Source: Gymnopus androsaceus JB14 | Taxonomy: Eukaryota; Basidiomycota; Agaricomycetes; Agaricales; Omphalotaceae | Direction of reading: 5' to 3' | NCBI GenBank assembly: GCA_009733575.1 | Contig: ML769595.1 | Span: 56,597-120,596 of the forward strand | Length of the DNA stretch: 64,000 bases | Shown here: positions 1 to 12,002 of the stretch, piece after piece | Position numbering within the stretch: position 1 is the first letter of the stretch | How the letters are laid out: each line of letters starts with the position of its first letter | Notes under the pieces: model-generated | Told to the model about the DNA's origin: nothing | What the model saw: only the letters and a program-made list of their open reading frames with translations | Database searches by the model: none | Program-made: the position numbers and the translations under genes

Positions 1-2866
1 CCAAAGCCTAGCCTGTAATGCTAATTTTGAGCCCATCTTCGAAAATTCCTATAGGAAGTTTATCTGAAGAGACAACACGGACCCGGAGTCACTTGTTCGA
101 AAAATTTCAGGCTACAAAAAGAAGTATGTGAAGCCAAAGGTGTGAGTTATACTCGCAGGCAGTTTGAAACTTGGTGAGATGCGAATAAGATATAGCTTGG
201 CTTTGGCTTCGAGCTGGCGTATTCGCAGCACGCGTTACTATAGTAGTACTTCTGCTGCAACTACTGCGAAGGCACAAATACTCGGAGCAATGAGGGGAGA
301 AGAAGTCAAGCCAGGCCGATCTCCGTATCTAGAGTTGAAGAAAAGCGAAGCATCCGTAACCCAAAGCTCTCGACATCGTTGCGTTGTTACGGTTGTAAGT
401 AAGATGGAAAACAAAGCACGTTCTGCGATAAATGCTGATAAATGCCGACTCTGCTTTGAGCGCTAAAATTACTCTCGCCTTTGGCCATGAACCAGATTCC
501 GATCCTAACAGCTTTCTTTGAATACTTCAAGTTCACGATAGGATCCTAAAAGCTTGGATGTGGTGAGCTGGGAGCTGGGAATAGAATTTTGGAACACACG
601 AACAAGGTATTTGCGACCTACTGTAGTTGTAATTTTCTGGTTCCAATGACGGTGACGTCTAGTCGCTAGCTCCCTTCTCCGGCATGGAGGGAACCATGGC
701 GCTCCAACTACAAGAAGCTCAGGGCTCAACACTTATTGTTCGACCAAAGCTAAAATGGTTGGCCTACAAAGATAAAGGTGTGTATATGACTCGGAGATAC
801 TCGTTCAATCATAATCATTAACCCGCCATTCTACCAGCTATCTCAATTTTTACCCAAGCTTTCAACATTACCTTCCACGCTGTAGGCATGGCGTTGCTTA
901 TATCAGTGGGACTGTCTCCTTGACTATTGTGTATATCTCCTCCTGGAGTCTATTACCTCCCTCGCCATCCTTCATCTGACCCTGCCCGACAGCCCAGTCG
1001 GTCTCCGTCTCCGTCCCTGCTGTCGCAGACGCTCCACCTCATTGTACATCGTCTCCTCGGTTACGAGCGGTACAAGCGCTGCATAACTTCCTTCTACCGG
1101 ATATTTATCTCTTTTGGAGAGACCAAGGAGTGGTTGCGCTGGGCTTTGCACCAGCTTTGGCTCCTGCTCCAGGGCATTTTCGGTTTTTTTTTCGGTGGAA
1201 GCACGTTCTCCGGAAGAGTACGTTTTCGCTGAAAATGACTCCAGGCCAAATTACGACGAATGTAGTAGAGGAAAGCGAGTATTATTGTCGAGCTTCTAGG
1301 TAAGCATTGCTTCAGACTTTTTTTTGTTCTCGTGCTGATGAATACTTGTTTCATTTAGATTATTAGCTCTATCATCGTGCGGCTTACACTCTCGACAAGA
1401 ACGTTCATCTACCTTTGTCACTACTTAAGGACTAGGGCGCAAAGTCAGTCTACTTGAATTGAGGGCGCTACCCCTCCCTCCAGCTCTTACGCCGCTGTAT
1501 CATATGCCACGAGCTTTGCATACGCCTTCACTACATTCTCATAAACCCGGTCATTAGGCTCCGTGTCGCTTCATTTGTTCTAAAGTTAGTTGGAATAGCT
1601 GCCTCCTCCTCTGATCCCTTCGCAACGTTCCGTGGTCTCTATCTCTGTGTCCACGTTGCCGAAACCTCCTTCGATGCACTGTGCACCGTTTTTGCCCCTA
1701 CGAACGGTGCAGGCGCTACATAATGTTTTGTTATCGGATACTTTAGACTTGGTCTCAGGAAGCGAGTTTGGGAGCAACCTCTGGCGCATATGATTATGGA
1801 GCGATGGTGCTAGCTGCGCAGATCGAAATACACCTTCAGGCTGCTGCTCCAGGAATATTGGGTGATTCTGTTTCAGTCCTTGGTTGAAGCTGTTCCTTGA
1901 GGATCCGCACGGGCCTTCGCTGAAAACGCCCCTACAATTTGTAATTGTGATGGATGTTGTGAAGGAAAAGCGAGTAGGATCATCCAGCTCCCAGGTAAGC
2001 ATTATTCTTCTTTTTTTTCTCTTCCTGATAATGTATGTTTTAGTTAGATCGGACTATCAGTTCTATCGTACTACGCATTGGACAGCTCACTGAATCATCC
2101 CGTCTCGCTCTTTACTCGTCGTAGCTGAGCGCTACTAGGCGACAAATTATTGCACTAATATCAGCTCTCAAATCCGCTCTTCCTGTAGGGTTCAATAGGC
2201 TTTAGCACTACCTCCTCCTAAACTATTCAAGAGGTGGCGTGTCCCTATCGCGCCAGTTATTGCTTTTCAGACGCTACACCTACACACCGCTATTGGATGC
2301 GTTATTTATCTAACCATGGTTTAATTCTTATGTTTTGGGCTCGGGAGTCGTTTTTGTGTTTGGGAAGCGCAACTGGCGTATTCTATGGTACGCCTCCGCT
2401 CCGCCTCTCGACAATCGAATCGGTCTTCAACTCCCCCAATGCATGACTCGGAACCCTCGCTCCGTATGCATTTTACGCTTAATTTCCGCCAAAACCATCG
2501 ATCTGCACCTTATCTCTCCCCAACTGTCGACCGAATGTGGATCATGTGTCTGGCAATGAACCACTACTACAGCCTGCGCGGAGGGTGCGAGTGCGCTTTT
2601 GGAAATTGATCCAACTTGCGACGGTGCTGGTGGCAGTAGTGAGAAAGCGCTCCAGGTCCGATGTTAATGAATAGCAATAGCATTCGGTTTACCAGACAAC
2701 TTGAACATCGTCTACTCAAGCCTGGTGTCCGCTGGTATGCCACCAAGCACATCCAGAACCTCAACGATGAGAGCGTCCCCCTCGAACGCTCATGCCATTG
2801 TAACTTGTGTATTTCGTCGCCAATGCAGCGGATCAGGAAATAGTTACTGTATATATATTTTGCCAG
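1..2866. repeat. Large low-copy repeat, segment R (copy 1, left end cut by window)
   Basis: This stretch is nearly identical, base for base with a few indels, to 17400-20297, so it is one copy of a dispersed or segmentally duplicated unit. It contains three related blocks, each with an intron-like GTAAGC...TTTAG tract after a purine-rich sequence (about 1297-1360 and 1993-2046, with a third near 20390-20417 in the other copy), which suggests an old, internally repeated gene. No ORF here is long or recognisable in either strand, and stops break all frames, so I assign no function. In the other copy it lies directly 5' (on the minus strand) of the mannanase remnant. Confidence 0.8.
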
Positions 2867-3540
2867 GGCGGGGATCGGTGTACGGGATACACACTGTAAA
2901 GCCATTGTATCCTATGATAGAAATGTCCGTTGTAAATCATTAACTCGACAGCTTGCCTATACCCGCCGTGTTGCCCGAATTCGGCAACTGTCGTTTGAGC
3001 GTCAGAATAGGCTGATATCAAGAACAGCAGCCCGGGTAACGTTTATGGGTACAAGGAAGGAGTGAGGGTAGCAGAAGTTGATGACTTTGGCTTTAAAATA
3101 TGAATAGAGGAACAAGTATCCTGGTGAGACGGCTCTGCTAGCGGCCTGCGAGTCTTATCCGACCAAGTGGTCCACGATGCGTAGCGAAAGGGCTGAGATA
3201 ATGAATTTTCAACTACGTGTGCGAGGCACTAATGAGCAAAAAAGAAGAATGAGTAGATGGTTTCATGATAGATGCGACTTTTGGACGAAATTAACCCCTG
3301 CGGTAATATTCTTCAAAAGATGGATTAGCCATGGGCTCTGAGATCTCGAGCTTGCTGGAATCAGCAATGACCCTTGGTTCCAGATGCTCATCCAACAGTA
3401 GAGAAATCGGATTAGTTTTTAAGGAATAATCGAATGGGACTCTTAAACTGGACCATCTTTGACACCTACCATTATCGCATCCATTTATCAATAGCTCCCA
3501 GAACTACAGGTCCTTTGAGATCGCTGCCAGGTAGATGGTA
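2867..3540. repeat. Partial copy of the mannanase-flank repeat
   Basis: It matches 16731-17400. The junction with the preceding segment R copy near 2866-2875 is abrupt: the left copy jumps to mannanase flank where the right copy continues. It keeps the signal-peptide and half-CBM1 part of the dead mannanase on the minus strand (about 2880-3045) and then non-coding upstream sequence. With the neighbouring blocks it makes the order R, partial P, Q, partial R, P, as expected from a tandem duplication that later lost pieces. Confidence 0.7.
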
Positions 3541-3929
3541 TGCCCAAAGCTAGTCCTGATATGCTAATTTTGAGCCCATCTTCGAAATTTCTATAGGATT
3601 ATCTGAAGAGACAACACGGACCCGGAGTCACTTGTTCGAAAAATTTCAGGCTACAAAAAAGTATGTGAAGCCAAAGGTGTGAGTTATACTCGCAGGCAGT
3701 TTGAAACTTGGTGAGATGCGAATAAGATATAGCTTGGCTTTGGCTTCGAGCTGGCGTATTCGCAGCACGCGTTACTATAGTAGTAATCTGCTGCAACTAC
3801 TGCGAAGGCACAAATACTCGGGCAATGAGGGGAGAAGAAGTCAAGCCAGGCCGATCTCCGTATCTAGAGTTGAAGAAAAGCGAAGCATCCGTAACCCAAA
3901 GCTCTCGACATCGTTGCGTTGTTACGGTT
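3541..3929. repeat. Third, truncated copy of the start of segment R
   Basis: It matches 1-390 and 17400-17790 with small deletions, then stops at about 3929, where sequence matching 15950 onward begins. It has no coding potential that I can defend. Confidence 0.7.
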
Positions 3930-4990
3930 TAATGTATTTCTAATTTCTGCTTTTATCAACTATTCATTCATTTTCCATCTTTTGAAATACAGTATGAAAC
4001 AGATGAAATGAGAATACAGGTGCTGAAATGAAACAAGCATGTTCTAAAAAAAAATGAAAGCAGAAAAACAAACAGAACCACCAGGTTAGGATAATGATAC
4101 AAGAACACAGAAGACAGTCTTAGAGCATTAAACTTGGCAGGCATGACATCATCATCTATGGAAAAAAAATCTGCCAGTGGTTATGAAAGCAATGTTAAAA
4201 ACTGCAATACATACCAAAGTTTTGCAGCCCGTGCTGTGCAAAATTGACAGTGGACACCGGTCCATCCCAGCTCTGATAATATGCCACGCCATCAGGGACA
4301 GTAACTACATTGAATCCCCACAACGAGAGTCAGAGATTGTAAGCTTATCCAAAATTTTCTTGCTTGCATTTTTTCTGACCACCGTTGCGCCTGTGGCTAC
4401 AGTGCCAGTGAGATCATAGTTCATGAGACCAACCAAATATGCATTATATTGCTATATTAATCATATCATGAGGATTGCGGTAACAATGCACAATATAGAT
4501 GATCTTACACAACCACCGTGAATGATTCGTCGCTCAAAGTAAAGAAGTCTTGACAAAGCCAGAGGATGTAGCTGTCGGAGAACTTGATACTGTTGCCAAT
4601 GCCGCAGTCATGGTATAGTAGTTGCTGATGAAGTACTGCCAGGAGGACATTGCAAGAAGTAGGCATTGAGGACCTCGCATGAGTATGGGGCTGCACACAC
4701 TGTCAAGCCTATGATAGAAAATGCTCATTGTAAATCATTTAATGTCGGAAACAGCTTGCCTATACCGCATTGCCCGAATTTGGCAACTTTTGTTTGAGCG
4801 GAATGGCTGATATCAAGACGAGCAGCCAAGGTGAATGTTTCATGGGGAACAAGGAAGGAGTGAGGGTAGCAGAACTTGACGACTTTGGCTTTAAAAATAC
4901 GAATGGAGGAACAAGTATCCTAGTTTGCTAGCGTTCAGCAAGTCTTATCTGACCAAGTGGTCCACAATGCATGGGGAAAGGGCTGAGATA
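3930..4990. repeat. Copy of mannanase-containing segment P
   Basis: It aligns with 15950-17050 over its whole length with several short indels. The match ends at about 4990, where the reverse-transcriptase fragment of an unrelated retroelement begins. This end is therefore a truncation or recombination breakpoint. Confidence 0.7.
4150..4843 (-). pseudogene. GH5 endo-beta-1,4-mannanase 5' fragment with CBM1 (copy 2, decayed)
   Basis: Reading the minus strand from the ATG at 4843 gives a hydrophobic signal-peptide-like start, a CBM1-like piece, a Thr/Ser-rich linker, then the start of the GH5 mannanase catalytic domain (SGFVKTS, and further on VAYYQSWDGP and LQNFG). The pieces fall in different frames with stops between them, so it cannot make protein. 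It parallels 16130-16903 but is more degraded: the CBM1 is frame-broken and several codons of the linker region are missing. The family is a secreted fungal enzyme cutting mannan in plant cell walls. Only the N-terminal third of a normal gene is present. Confidence 0.7.
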
Positions 4991-5626
4991 TTGACTTTGA
5001 AGAAAACAAGTCCAGCAAAATTCATCCAAATTCTCAGCAATCTGCACTTACCAAATGTGGCGCACCAATCGACATTCCTCTTGATGATTACCACCATCTT
5101 CCCACTTTCCAGTTCACCTTTTGTAGGCAGATTCAACATTGCCACCTGCTTTACCTGCCACAGAGGGTGTAGCGGCATTAACCTGTATGCCTCTGAAACA
5201 TCTGACTTAAACATTACTAACTTCTTTTGCAGGTTTCTTCTCTTGTACTCTAGTAGCGCCATCAGCAACTCTTTAATGGTATCCATTCTCGTGCCTTTCG
5301 TCACAACCTGGTTGACCATCAAGTTCTGGCAGAAATTTCCAGCGCTTTGGTTCACCATGAGATGCAGTTTTTCCATATGAGGTCTTGGAACTGCAATTTT
5401 GGGTGTAGAGTACATCCCTGGAAGGAGATCTGGGCCAAACGTGCACAAGAATCTCCCTTTCTTCACTTTGTCATTGCACTGATTGTTGATGAAATCTTGT
5501 TCTCTTTCAGTTGGTGGCAGTGCCCAAGAATTATCCCAACTTTCCAGATATCCATCCACATGCTTTGTGTCCACAAAAGGCTAGAAACCATATCTCAACC
5601 CTTTGACTACTGAATGCACAAGTGGC
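4991..5626 (-). pseudogene. DIRS/Ngaro-like retroelement, reverse transcriptase N-terminal part
   Basis: The minus-strand frame reads NQPLVHSVVKGLRYGFWPFVD at the Copia junction and continues to MFKSDVSEAYRLMPLHPLW, a pattern typical of a large family of basidiomycete RT proteins. The FKSDV..AYR stretch corresponds to RT motif A. It then reaches VDWCATFG and is cut off at about 4990 by repeat P, so the catalytic YxDD box, RNase H and recombinase are absent. It continues the frame of 11409-11791 once the Copia element and one copy of its TSD are removed. Assignment to DIRS/Ngaro rests on resemblance recalled for the gag-like and RT parts, so the order is inferred. Confidence 0.6.
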
Positions 5627-5631
5627 TGGTT

Positions 5632-5999
5632 TATTAGAGTTACGTTCCTAAATAGGAAGTAGCAGCAGTAAGTCCACACAGGACTTAGTGGTAACGATCA
5701 CACAGATCGATGGGGGACAACAACGGTGGTTTTACAGGGTATGCTACCTAGGCTTATATACAGTCCTATGTACAAACAATATATCGGGCAAGTGGCTACT
5801 GCGTGAATATGTGTGGCTACTATGCATACGGTAAAGTGGGTACTGCGAGAGAGCAAGTGGATACGGCGAGAGACTGAGTGGAGTCTGCGAGACGATAACA
5901 GTGGAGTGCATGGGATGGTGATACAAACAAGTGGAGACTACGAGAAAGCGTTCCATGTATAGTTCGATAGAATATATCTTTACCTTTGATATTCCAACA
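5632..5999 (-). repeat. Copia 3' LTR (368 bp)
   Basis: It lies next to the polypurine tract, so it is the 3' LTR of the minus-strand element. It aligns end to end with 10988-11408 except for a roughly 53-bp segment that is missing here. Confidence 0.9.
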
Positions 6000-6008
6000 C
6001 TCCCCTTC
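6000..6008 (-). promoter_or_regulatory. Copia polypurine tract
   Basis: On the minus strand the purine run GAAGGGGAG ends exactly where the 3' LTR begins with TGTTGG. This is the expected place for plus-strand priming. Confidence 0.8.
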
Positions 6009-7533
6009 AAACCTTTGCTAATCCCATGGATGCTGCGAAGTGTTTGGCTTTCATCGAAGGTAAGGCTTTAGTGAAGATGTCTGCCATCATGTTTTCGGTA
6101 GGGCAGTATGTAAGACGAATTTTACCTTCCTCGATGACGTAGCGGATGAAGTGGTATCGGATATCGATGTGTTTGGTCCTAGCGTGAAAACAATCATCCT
6201 TCGCCAATGCAATGGCGGACTGATTGTCTGACATGATGGGGATCGCATGAGTAATTGGACCAAAGATTTCCGATAAAAGATTCCTAAGCCAGATCGCTTC
6301 CTTTGCCGCATGGGTCAAAGCGATATACTCGGCTTCCGTGGTGGATAAAGAAATGGTATCCTGTCGTTTCGACGACCAAGATACTGCTCCACCATTCAAC
6401 ATAAAAACGTACCCGGAAATAGCATGTCGATCCTCTTGGGACATACCATCCGCATCCGTATAGCCTTGGACTGTCTCCTGGTTGCTCGTACTGAGCCAAA
6501 AGTCTCGGGTGTATTTGAGATAGGCGTAGACACGGTGTACACCATTCCAATGAGTGATGCCGGGGTTTTGTGAAAAGCGAGCAAGGATGGAGACTGCATA
6601 TGTGATGTCAGGTCTCAGAGCGACGGATAAGTACTGGAGGGCGCCAAGGGCCTCTCTGTAGGGTTTGTCGCGCATAAAAGCGATATCCTCGACCGTTTTG
6701 GGTGACTGGTCTTTGGTGAGGTGAATGTGGGGATCGAAGGGAATAGAGAGTGGTTTTATATCCGAGAATCCATAGCGAGAAAGTATGGCGTCAATGTATG
6801 ACCGCTGGGATAGGTGAATCGTCCTATTATGAAGAGATCTTCGGATCTCAATTCCAAGTAGCCAATGGATTTCTCCGGAATCAACAACTTCGATTATAGC
6901 CCCAATATCTTTCTTTAGTTTCTCCATGATGGCCAGGGTTTCGGTAACCAATGTCATGTCGTCAACATGTATGAAAATGATGGTGAAGGGATTAGTGCGA
7001 TAGAAAACAGCGTGATCAAAATCAGACCGTTTAAATCCAAGTTGGGTCATGATTTCCCTGAATCGCATGTACCATCGTCGACCGGCTTGTTTAAGTCCGT
7101 AAAGTGCGAGTTTAAGCCGTAAGGTTTGACCTGGTTTTACCCCTATATCAATGCCTGGAGGTGCCTTCATAAAAATGCGCTCGTTGTTGTCCAATTTCCC
7201 GTAAAGGTAAGCTGATTTCACGTCCATTTGGTGAATAATCATGCTCTTTTCAGCTCCAATGCTGAGTATAGCACGGGCTGATGCAAGTTTCGCAACAGAT
7301 GCAAAAGTTTCGTCTGGGAAGTAGTCAACATCTGGGATCTGATTAAATCCACGTACAACAAGACGAGCTCGGTGTCCTGTAATGTGACCTCGTTCATCCT
7401 TCTTGGTCCAATAGACCCATTTGGATGTGAGAATATTGGCATCTGGAGGTGGAGTGACAATTGTATAGGTTCCACGCTCCTGGAGTCTGGAGATTTCGTC
7501 CTTCATGGCATCATACCATTTGGAGCTGTCAGG
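6007..7533 (-). pseudogene. Copia reverse transcriptase and RNase H
   Basis: A single open frame of about 500 codons follows an in-frame TGA at 7534-7536. It starts in the linker (KWYDAMKDEI) and contains RVT_2 features: KWV..TKKDE, a DVKSAYL motif A, LKQAGRRWY, and the catalytic box as HVDDM (the usual form is YVDDM). The RNase H part follows, with GYTDADG, TEAEYIAL, DNQSAIAL and HIDIRYHFIR. It ends MGLAKV just before the polypurine tract. The domain is intact, but it lies downstream of a stop codon and cannot be translated as part of the polyprotein from this copy. Confidence 0.92.
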
Positions 7534-9382
7534 TCATCGCATAGCTTCTGCAACAGATAAAGGATCAGATTCGATTTCTGATGTTACCTGACCTAGAGAT
7601 GCGGTAAGATGTCGCAACTCATCACTTCCTTCTCCAAGTCCTTCAATGATGTCCCTGATCTTCTTGGTGGGTCGTCTGACTCGTTTCCCAGATACTTTGT
7701 CTGGTGCAATTGGTTCGGCAATCTCTTCTGGAACTGGTATGACAGGCTGTTCCGACTCGGTGACTGATGTTTCTAAATTTCCCAAATTTCCATCCTCCCC
7801 TTCAACGGGTTGGATCTGCCTGTCAGAGAAAATTACATTCCTCTCCATTGTGACAGTGTGACGTGTTGGCCAGTAGATGTAGTGACCGTTCGATTCGGGT
7901 TCGAGTCCTATCCAGCATCCTTCCTGAGCCTGTGGTTCCAATTTGCCGGGTTCCTTTTCTCGTTTAACGTAAACGATACTGCCAAAGATTCGAAGATTAG
8001 TAATGTCCGGTTTCATACCAAACCATTTCTCGTATGGAGTGGCCATTCCAATGGCTTTCTTCGGCGTCCTGTTCCAAACATATACCGCGTATTTCATCAT
8101 GAATCCCCAAAGCCATTTTGGGAGTCCTGATGAGATCAAAAGACTTCGAACTGCGTTCAGCAAAGTTCGATGTGCTCGTTCTGCTATACCATTGTGTTCC
8201 GGGGTGTCGTGTACCGTGAGACGTCGTCGTGTCCCAGATATGCCGTGAATTCGTTACTGAGAAATTCTCCCCCTCGATCAGAGTGGAGAACTTTAACAGT
8301 TGTGCCGTATTGAGTTTGGAGACCTGTTTGGAGAACCACGTACTGTGAAAATGACTCATCCTTCGACTTCATTTGGGGTTCCTCCAACCAGTCAGTTGCT
8401 TCGTCAACTAGGGTCAGCGTGTAAGTGCAGTGGTTTACCGTCCTGACTTGTGATGGTCCCCACACGTCCATGTGGAAGACTTCTCCAAAATTCTCCGCAC
8501 GTGGAGATGATTGCACCTGAGCGATAGGATACCTGGATGCTTTCCCAAGCATACAAGCGCGGCATTCTGGTTCGTCCATTTGCTTCGGATCCAATCTGAT
8601 TCCATGAACCTGATTGTCTTGGAACATATGCTTCACGTAAGCATAATTGAGATGACCTAAGATGCAGTGTGCCTCGTAAAGAGATACCAATCTGCCGATC
8701 TTAGTCGAATAAGCGTGTTCCCGTGATGGGATCTGGTATAGTCCGTTAGTCTTTGGGATAACTCCCACGAGATTTCCCTGGTGATCTCTGATCGTCATTT
8801 TACCATTTCCGGTATGGATGGCGTAACCATCATCATCGAGTTTTCCCAGTGATACAAGTGTGTTGGGAGTGTCTGGACATAGAAGGGTGTTAGGGAGCTT
8901 TAACATTCTTATTTCTTGTTCGAATGTTGGAAGTCCCAGATGGAGTGTGCCGGAGATGTTTGCTGTGAAGTTTCCGCGTTAGCGGCCTGAATGACTCGTG
9001 TTGGAATCTCCCGTTGATTCCTGAGTTCGTTGGTGAGTGGCGTCATGTGGGTAGAGCATCCGGAGTCAAAAAGAATTGCTCCGTAACTGTGGGCTGCAGC
9101 GTAAGCGTGATCACTTTTTCCAACTCCTTCTTCGGTGTCATATCCAAATTTGAAGGAAGGAAAGAGATTAACGTCGACGTATACTTCCTCCTCCTCTTCA
9201 TCGTTAAGAGTAAGAGGTGGCGGACTGTCGACTTTGATGTTTTGCACTATACAGTTTTGATCGCTCGGCAATGAAAGAGCTAATTCGAATTTATCAGCTA
9301 TTTCGGAAAAGTCGAAAACAAGATTCCCATGCTTAGCAGGGAATTTCGATTGCTGCCTATGATGACTCTGGTACTTCCTCAA
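7534..9382 (-). pseudogene. Copia protease and integrase, frameshifted
   Basis: The protease active site ILFDSGCSTHM lies near 9075. After a one-base shift at about 8970 the frame runs into the pre-integrase zinc finger (EAHCILGHLN ... CRACMLGK) and the integrase core (HMDVWGPS, then HSDRGGEF). A second one-base shift at about 8255 moves the frame before TPEHNGIAERAHRTLLN, which carries the last acidic residue. The frame then stays open until TGA at 7534-7536, where related proteins have a sense codon. The single-base nature of the breaks could reflect decay or sequencing error. Confidence 0.88.
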
Positions 9383-9542
9383 TCATAGATGAGGATGCCA
9401 CTTCGCTATTCTTCGGCCTATCTCTCCAGTTTCCATCTGACTTCTTCTTCTGCTTCTCTTTAGGAGCCTTTGTCTCCTTGGCCTCGTTGGCCTGACTGCG
9501 TTTCTCCGATGGACATTGATTTCCAAAGTGACCTTTACCTCC

Positions 9543-10929
9543 GCAGCTTGTAACAAACAGAGTCCTGACGACTCGTTGATCCTCCGCGGCCTCTGCCTCT
9601 GCCTCGGGAATTTCCCCTAAAGGAATTTCCACGACCTCGGAAACCTCCTCTTCCCCTATTTCCGGCATAGTTTGCCGATTCCTTCTTGTGATCATGTCGC
9701 ATTTGGTGTACCATTGATTCAGCACGAATGGTGGAAATAAGCTCGGCAGGACTGAGCTTTTTGTCTGCTTTCACGGAGAAAACAGCCAATGCGTTTATGG
9801 TGGCTTTGAAGGTGTCGGGGACAGAGGACATGATGGTGTTGACGAATATATTGTTGTTGATATCGATTCCCCTAGTAGTGAGGTCGTCGCGGATGCTGAT
9901 CATATCGTCCAAATGTTTATTGACCTTGGATGGGTCCGAGCATCGCATGGTGTGAAGTCGTCTTTGCAAAAATGATTCAGTAAGAGCGTTTTTAGAATCA
10001 TAATCAGCGAGTAAATTTTCCCACAACCGTTTCGTGTTGTCGTAGTTCCTATACCTTCGGAATATTCCATCCGATAACCTGCCAATGATAGCATTCAAAA
10101 GGTCGTTGTCCTTTTCTCTATCATTCTCCGTTGCGTCTGGATCCGTTATCAAATGTGGATTCCATTCGAAATAACGCTGGTAGCCGATAGATCTGGCTGC
10201 GAATTCTACTCGAGTTTTCCACGTATCCCAGTTTGATCCGTCCGACTTTAAGGTTGTAACCTTATCAAAGGCTTTTAGTGCTTTAGACATATTGTCGTCA
10301 TCGGAATCTGATTCAAATGCCCCTGATGATTCAGATCCTGAATCTGATGGAGATGAGGGTGGAGATCTTTGTGGAAGATTACTCGGTAAGGGCTGTGGAG
10401 TTTGCTGTGGAGATGGCTGTGGAGATGGATTCGGTGGAAGTGGAGGTGGTGTTTGCTGTGGCTCTTGTTTCGGTAACGAAACTGGAGCTGGTGAAGGAGT
10501 AGGTGCTGGAGTGGGATTAGATGAAGATGAGGCTGCGGCTTTCTGTTTGCCAGCTAGACGTTCGCTGCGTCTTTTCTCCTGTCTTTCGTTTTCTGCGATT
10601 TTGATAAATTGTTCCTGAACAATATCAGGTAGATCGGCGTAATCCGGTAATTCTGCAGTATATTTAGTATCCTTGTGAGGAGTATCGTACCGGTTTGGGC
10701 AAGGCTGTTTAGCACAAACAAACCACCTCTGGTCGCTTGGATTCCACCACCTGTCGCGGGTTTCGTCTTTGTCCGCTATATGAGATTTCGAAGCGCAAGG
10801 TGCCTTCTGATCGGTGGCTGGTAATGGTAATGGTAGAGGCGCTGGTTTACTGCTGGATGCTGCGGCGGCGGCGGCTTGTCCTGATGCTGTTCTGCGAGCT
10901 GCTGGTGCAGTAGGCCTAGGTTGTGACAT
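9543..10929 (-). pseudogene. Copia Gag (UBN2-type) with broken zinc knuckle
   Basis: From ATG at 10929 the frame runs about 460 codons: a proline/alanine-rich N-terminus, a Ser-rich linker, then the Copia Gag core (LKSDGSNWDTWKTRVEF) and an RG-rich tract. It ends inside the zinc knuckle: VCYK is followed by an extra base, and the rest, CGGKGHFGNQCP, lies in the next frame (around 9545). Upstream in-frame TTG codons exist, but ATG at 10929 is the first ATG. The knuckle would be CX2CX4HX4C. A further frame change near 9360-9380 precedes protease. Confidence 0.9.
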
Positions 10930-10969
10930 CAACAAGAGTTATGTCCACAAATAGATGCGTCAATGGTTA

Positions 10970-10987
10970 AGGCCGGGGCCCATAACC
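10970..10987 (-). promoter_or_regulatory. Candidate Copia primer-binding site
   Basis: Immediately inside the 5' LTR the minus strand reads GGTTATGGGCCCCGG. The position fits a tRNA primer-binding site. I cannot name the tRNA from the sequence alone. Confidence 0.45.
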
Positions 10988-11408
10988 TATTAGAGTTACA
11001 TTCCTAAATAGGAAGTAGCAGCAGTAAGTCCACACAGGACTTAGTGGTAACGATCACACAGATCGATGGGGGACAACAACGGTGGTTTTACAGGGTATGC
11101 TACCTAGGCTTATATACAGTCCTATGTACAAACAATATATCGGGCAAGTGGCTACTGCGTGAATATGTGTGGCTACTATGCATACGGTAAAGTGGGTACT
11201 GCAAGAGAGCAAGTGGATACGGCGAGAGACTGAGTGGAGTCTGCGAGACGATAACAGTGGAGTGCATGGGATGGTGATACAAACAAGTGGAGATAGAAAG
11301 TCATGTATAGTTCGATAGATTACTGATATCGATACAACAGTGGAGACTATGAGAAAGCATTCCATGTATAGTTCGATAGAATATATCTTTACCTTTGATA
11401 TTCCAACA
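10988..11408 (-). repeat. Copia 5' LTR (421 bp)
   Basis: It is the partner of 5632-5999. It is about 53 bp longer because a stretch ending in ATGTATAGTTCGATAGA (about 11290-11345) is present as a second, slightly different copy. Other differences are few single bases. Confidence 0.9.
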
Positions 11409-11791
11409 TGGTTTGGATGTGCTCTCAACATTTCTTTGAAATGGGGAATTTGGAACAAGTTGAGATTGTTGTGTATTGTCTTCAGAGCAGGTTTGTTTTC
11501 ATACTTGCTTGCAGGCAGTCTAGGAAGAAGTTCATCAACTAATGTATAGCCCACAGCTTGACTGCTACAAGTCACTCTGTCCTTCCAGCCAAATCCTCTC
11601 TTGTACCTCAGCAAAAAGCTCACATCTCCGGAATCCTTCACCTTCATCTTCTCTTCCACCTCATCCCCAACTTCTACTATGCCTTTTCCCCAAGCTACCC
11701 ATGCCAGATTGGAAATGAAAGACCCAGCCACTAGCTCAGGTTGATTGGCATTCCTTGCTGGGACACTTGGTGTCAACATGCTTGTTATCAC
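11409..11791 (-). pseudogene. DIRS/Ngaro-like retroelement, fragment upstream of RT
   Basis: The open minus frame reads TPSVPARNANQPELV..., then FGWKDRVTCSSQAVG and HFKEMLRAHPN, where the Copia LTR interrupts it. Across the insertion the frame continues into NQPLVHSVVKGLRYGFW. The HPNxPLVxSVxxGLRxGFWP pattern is characteristic of basidiomycete RT proteins of this kind. It is a partial gene with no start or end of its own. Confidence 0.6.
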
Positions 11792-12002
11792 AAATCCCTA
11801 ACTCATCTGCTATGGGTTTGTGGTTGGCAACAAAGATTGAAGCTGAGTGTGTAGAAAGAGAAGTGTTTGTATGAAGACAATGAAGATGTTATTGAGTCTG
11901 AGGTCTCTGAGCTCAGACTAGTCTACTTATATACAAAGGGCCTGGGACACCAGTCACTACTACACAGGACCTATGATACCTATCCATGTGGGTCTGAAAC
12001 AA

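Larger units (their letters stand above)
5632..11408 (-). mobile_element. Copia (Ty1-type) LTR retrotransposon, nearly full length
   Basis: The element is bounded by LTRs at 5632-5999 and 10988-11408 and by a perfect 5-bp target duplication TGGTT (5627-5631 and 11409-11413). On the minus strand it starts TGTTGG and ends CTCTAATA. Internally, in order, it encodes Gag, protease, integrase, RT and RNase H, the Copia order. It is inserted in the reading frame of a DIRS-like RT gene. The polyprotein is broken by at least four frameshifts and one stop, so this copy is not autonomous unless those are sequencing errors. The LTRs look closely similar, apart from one 53-bp length difference. Confidence 0.93.

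Noticed and set aside
164..466. 100-aa ORF repeated at 17563-17865
   Set aside because: It is duplicated because the DNA is duplicated; the composition is not protein-like, and the third copy (3701) is frameshifted without constraint.
5347..5613. Plus-strand ORF of 88 aa
   Set aside because: It is the shadow of the minus-strand RT fragment.
10292..10618. 108-aa plus-strand ORF rich in Gly/Cys
   Set aside because: It is the antisense of the proline-rich linker of Copia Gag.
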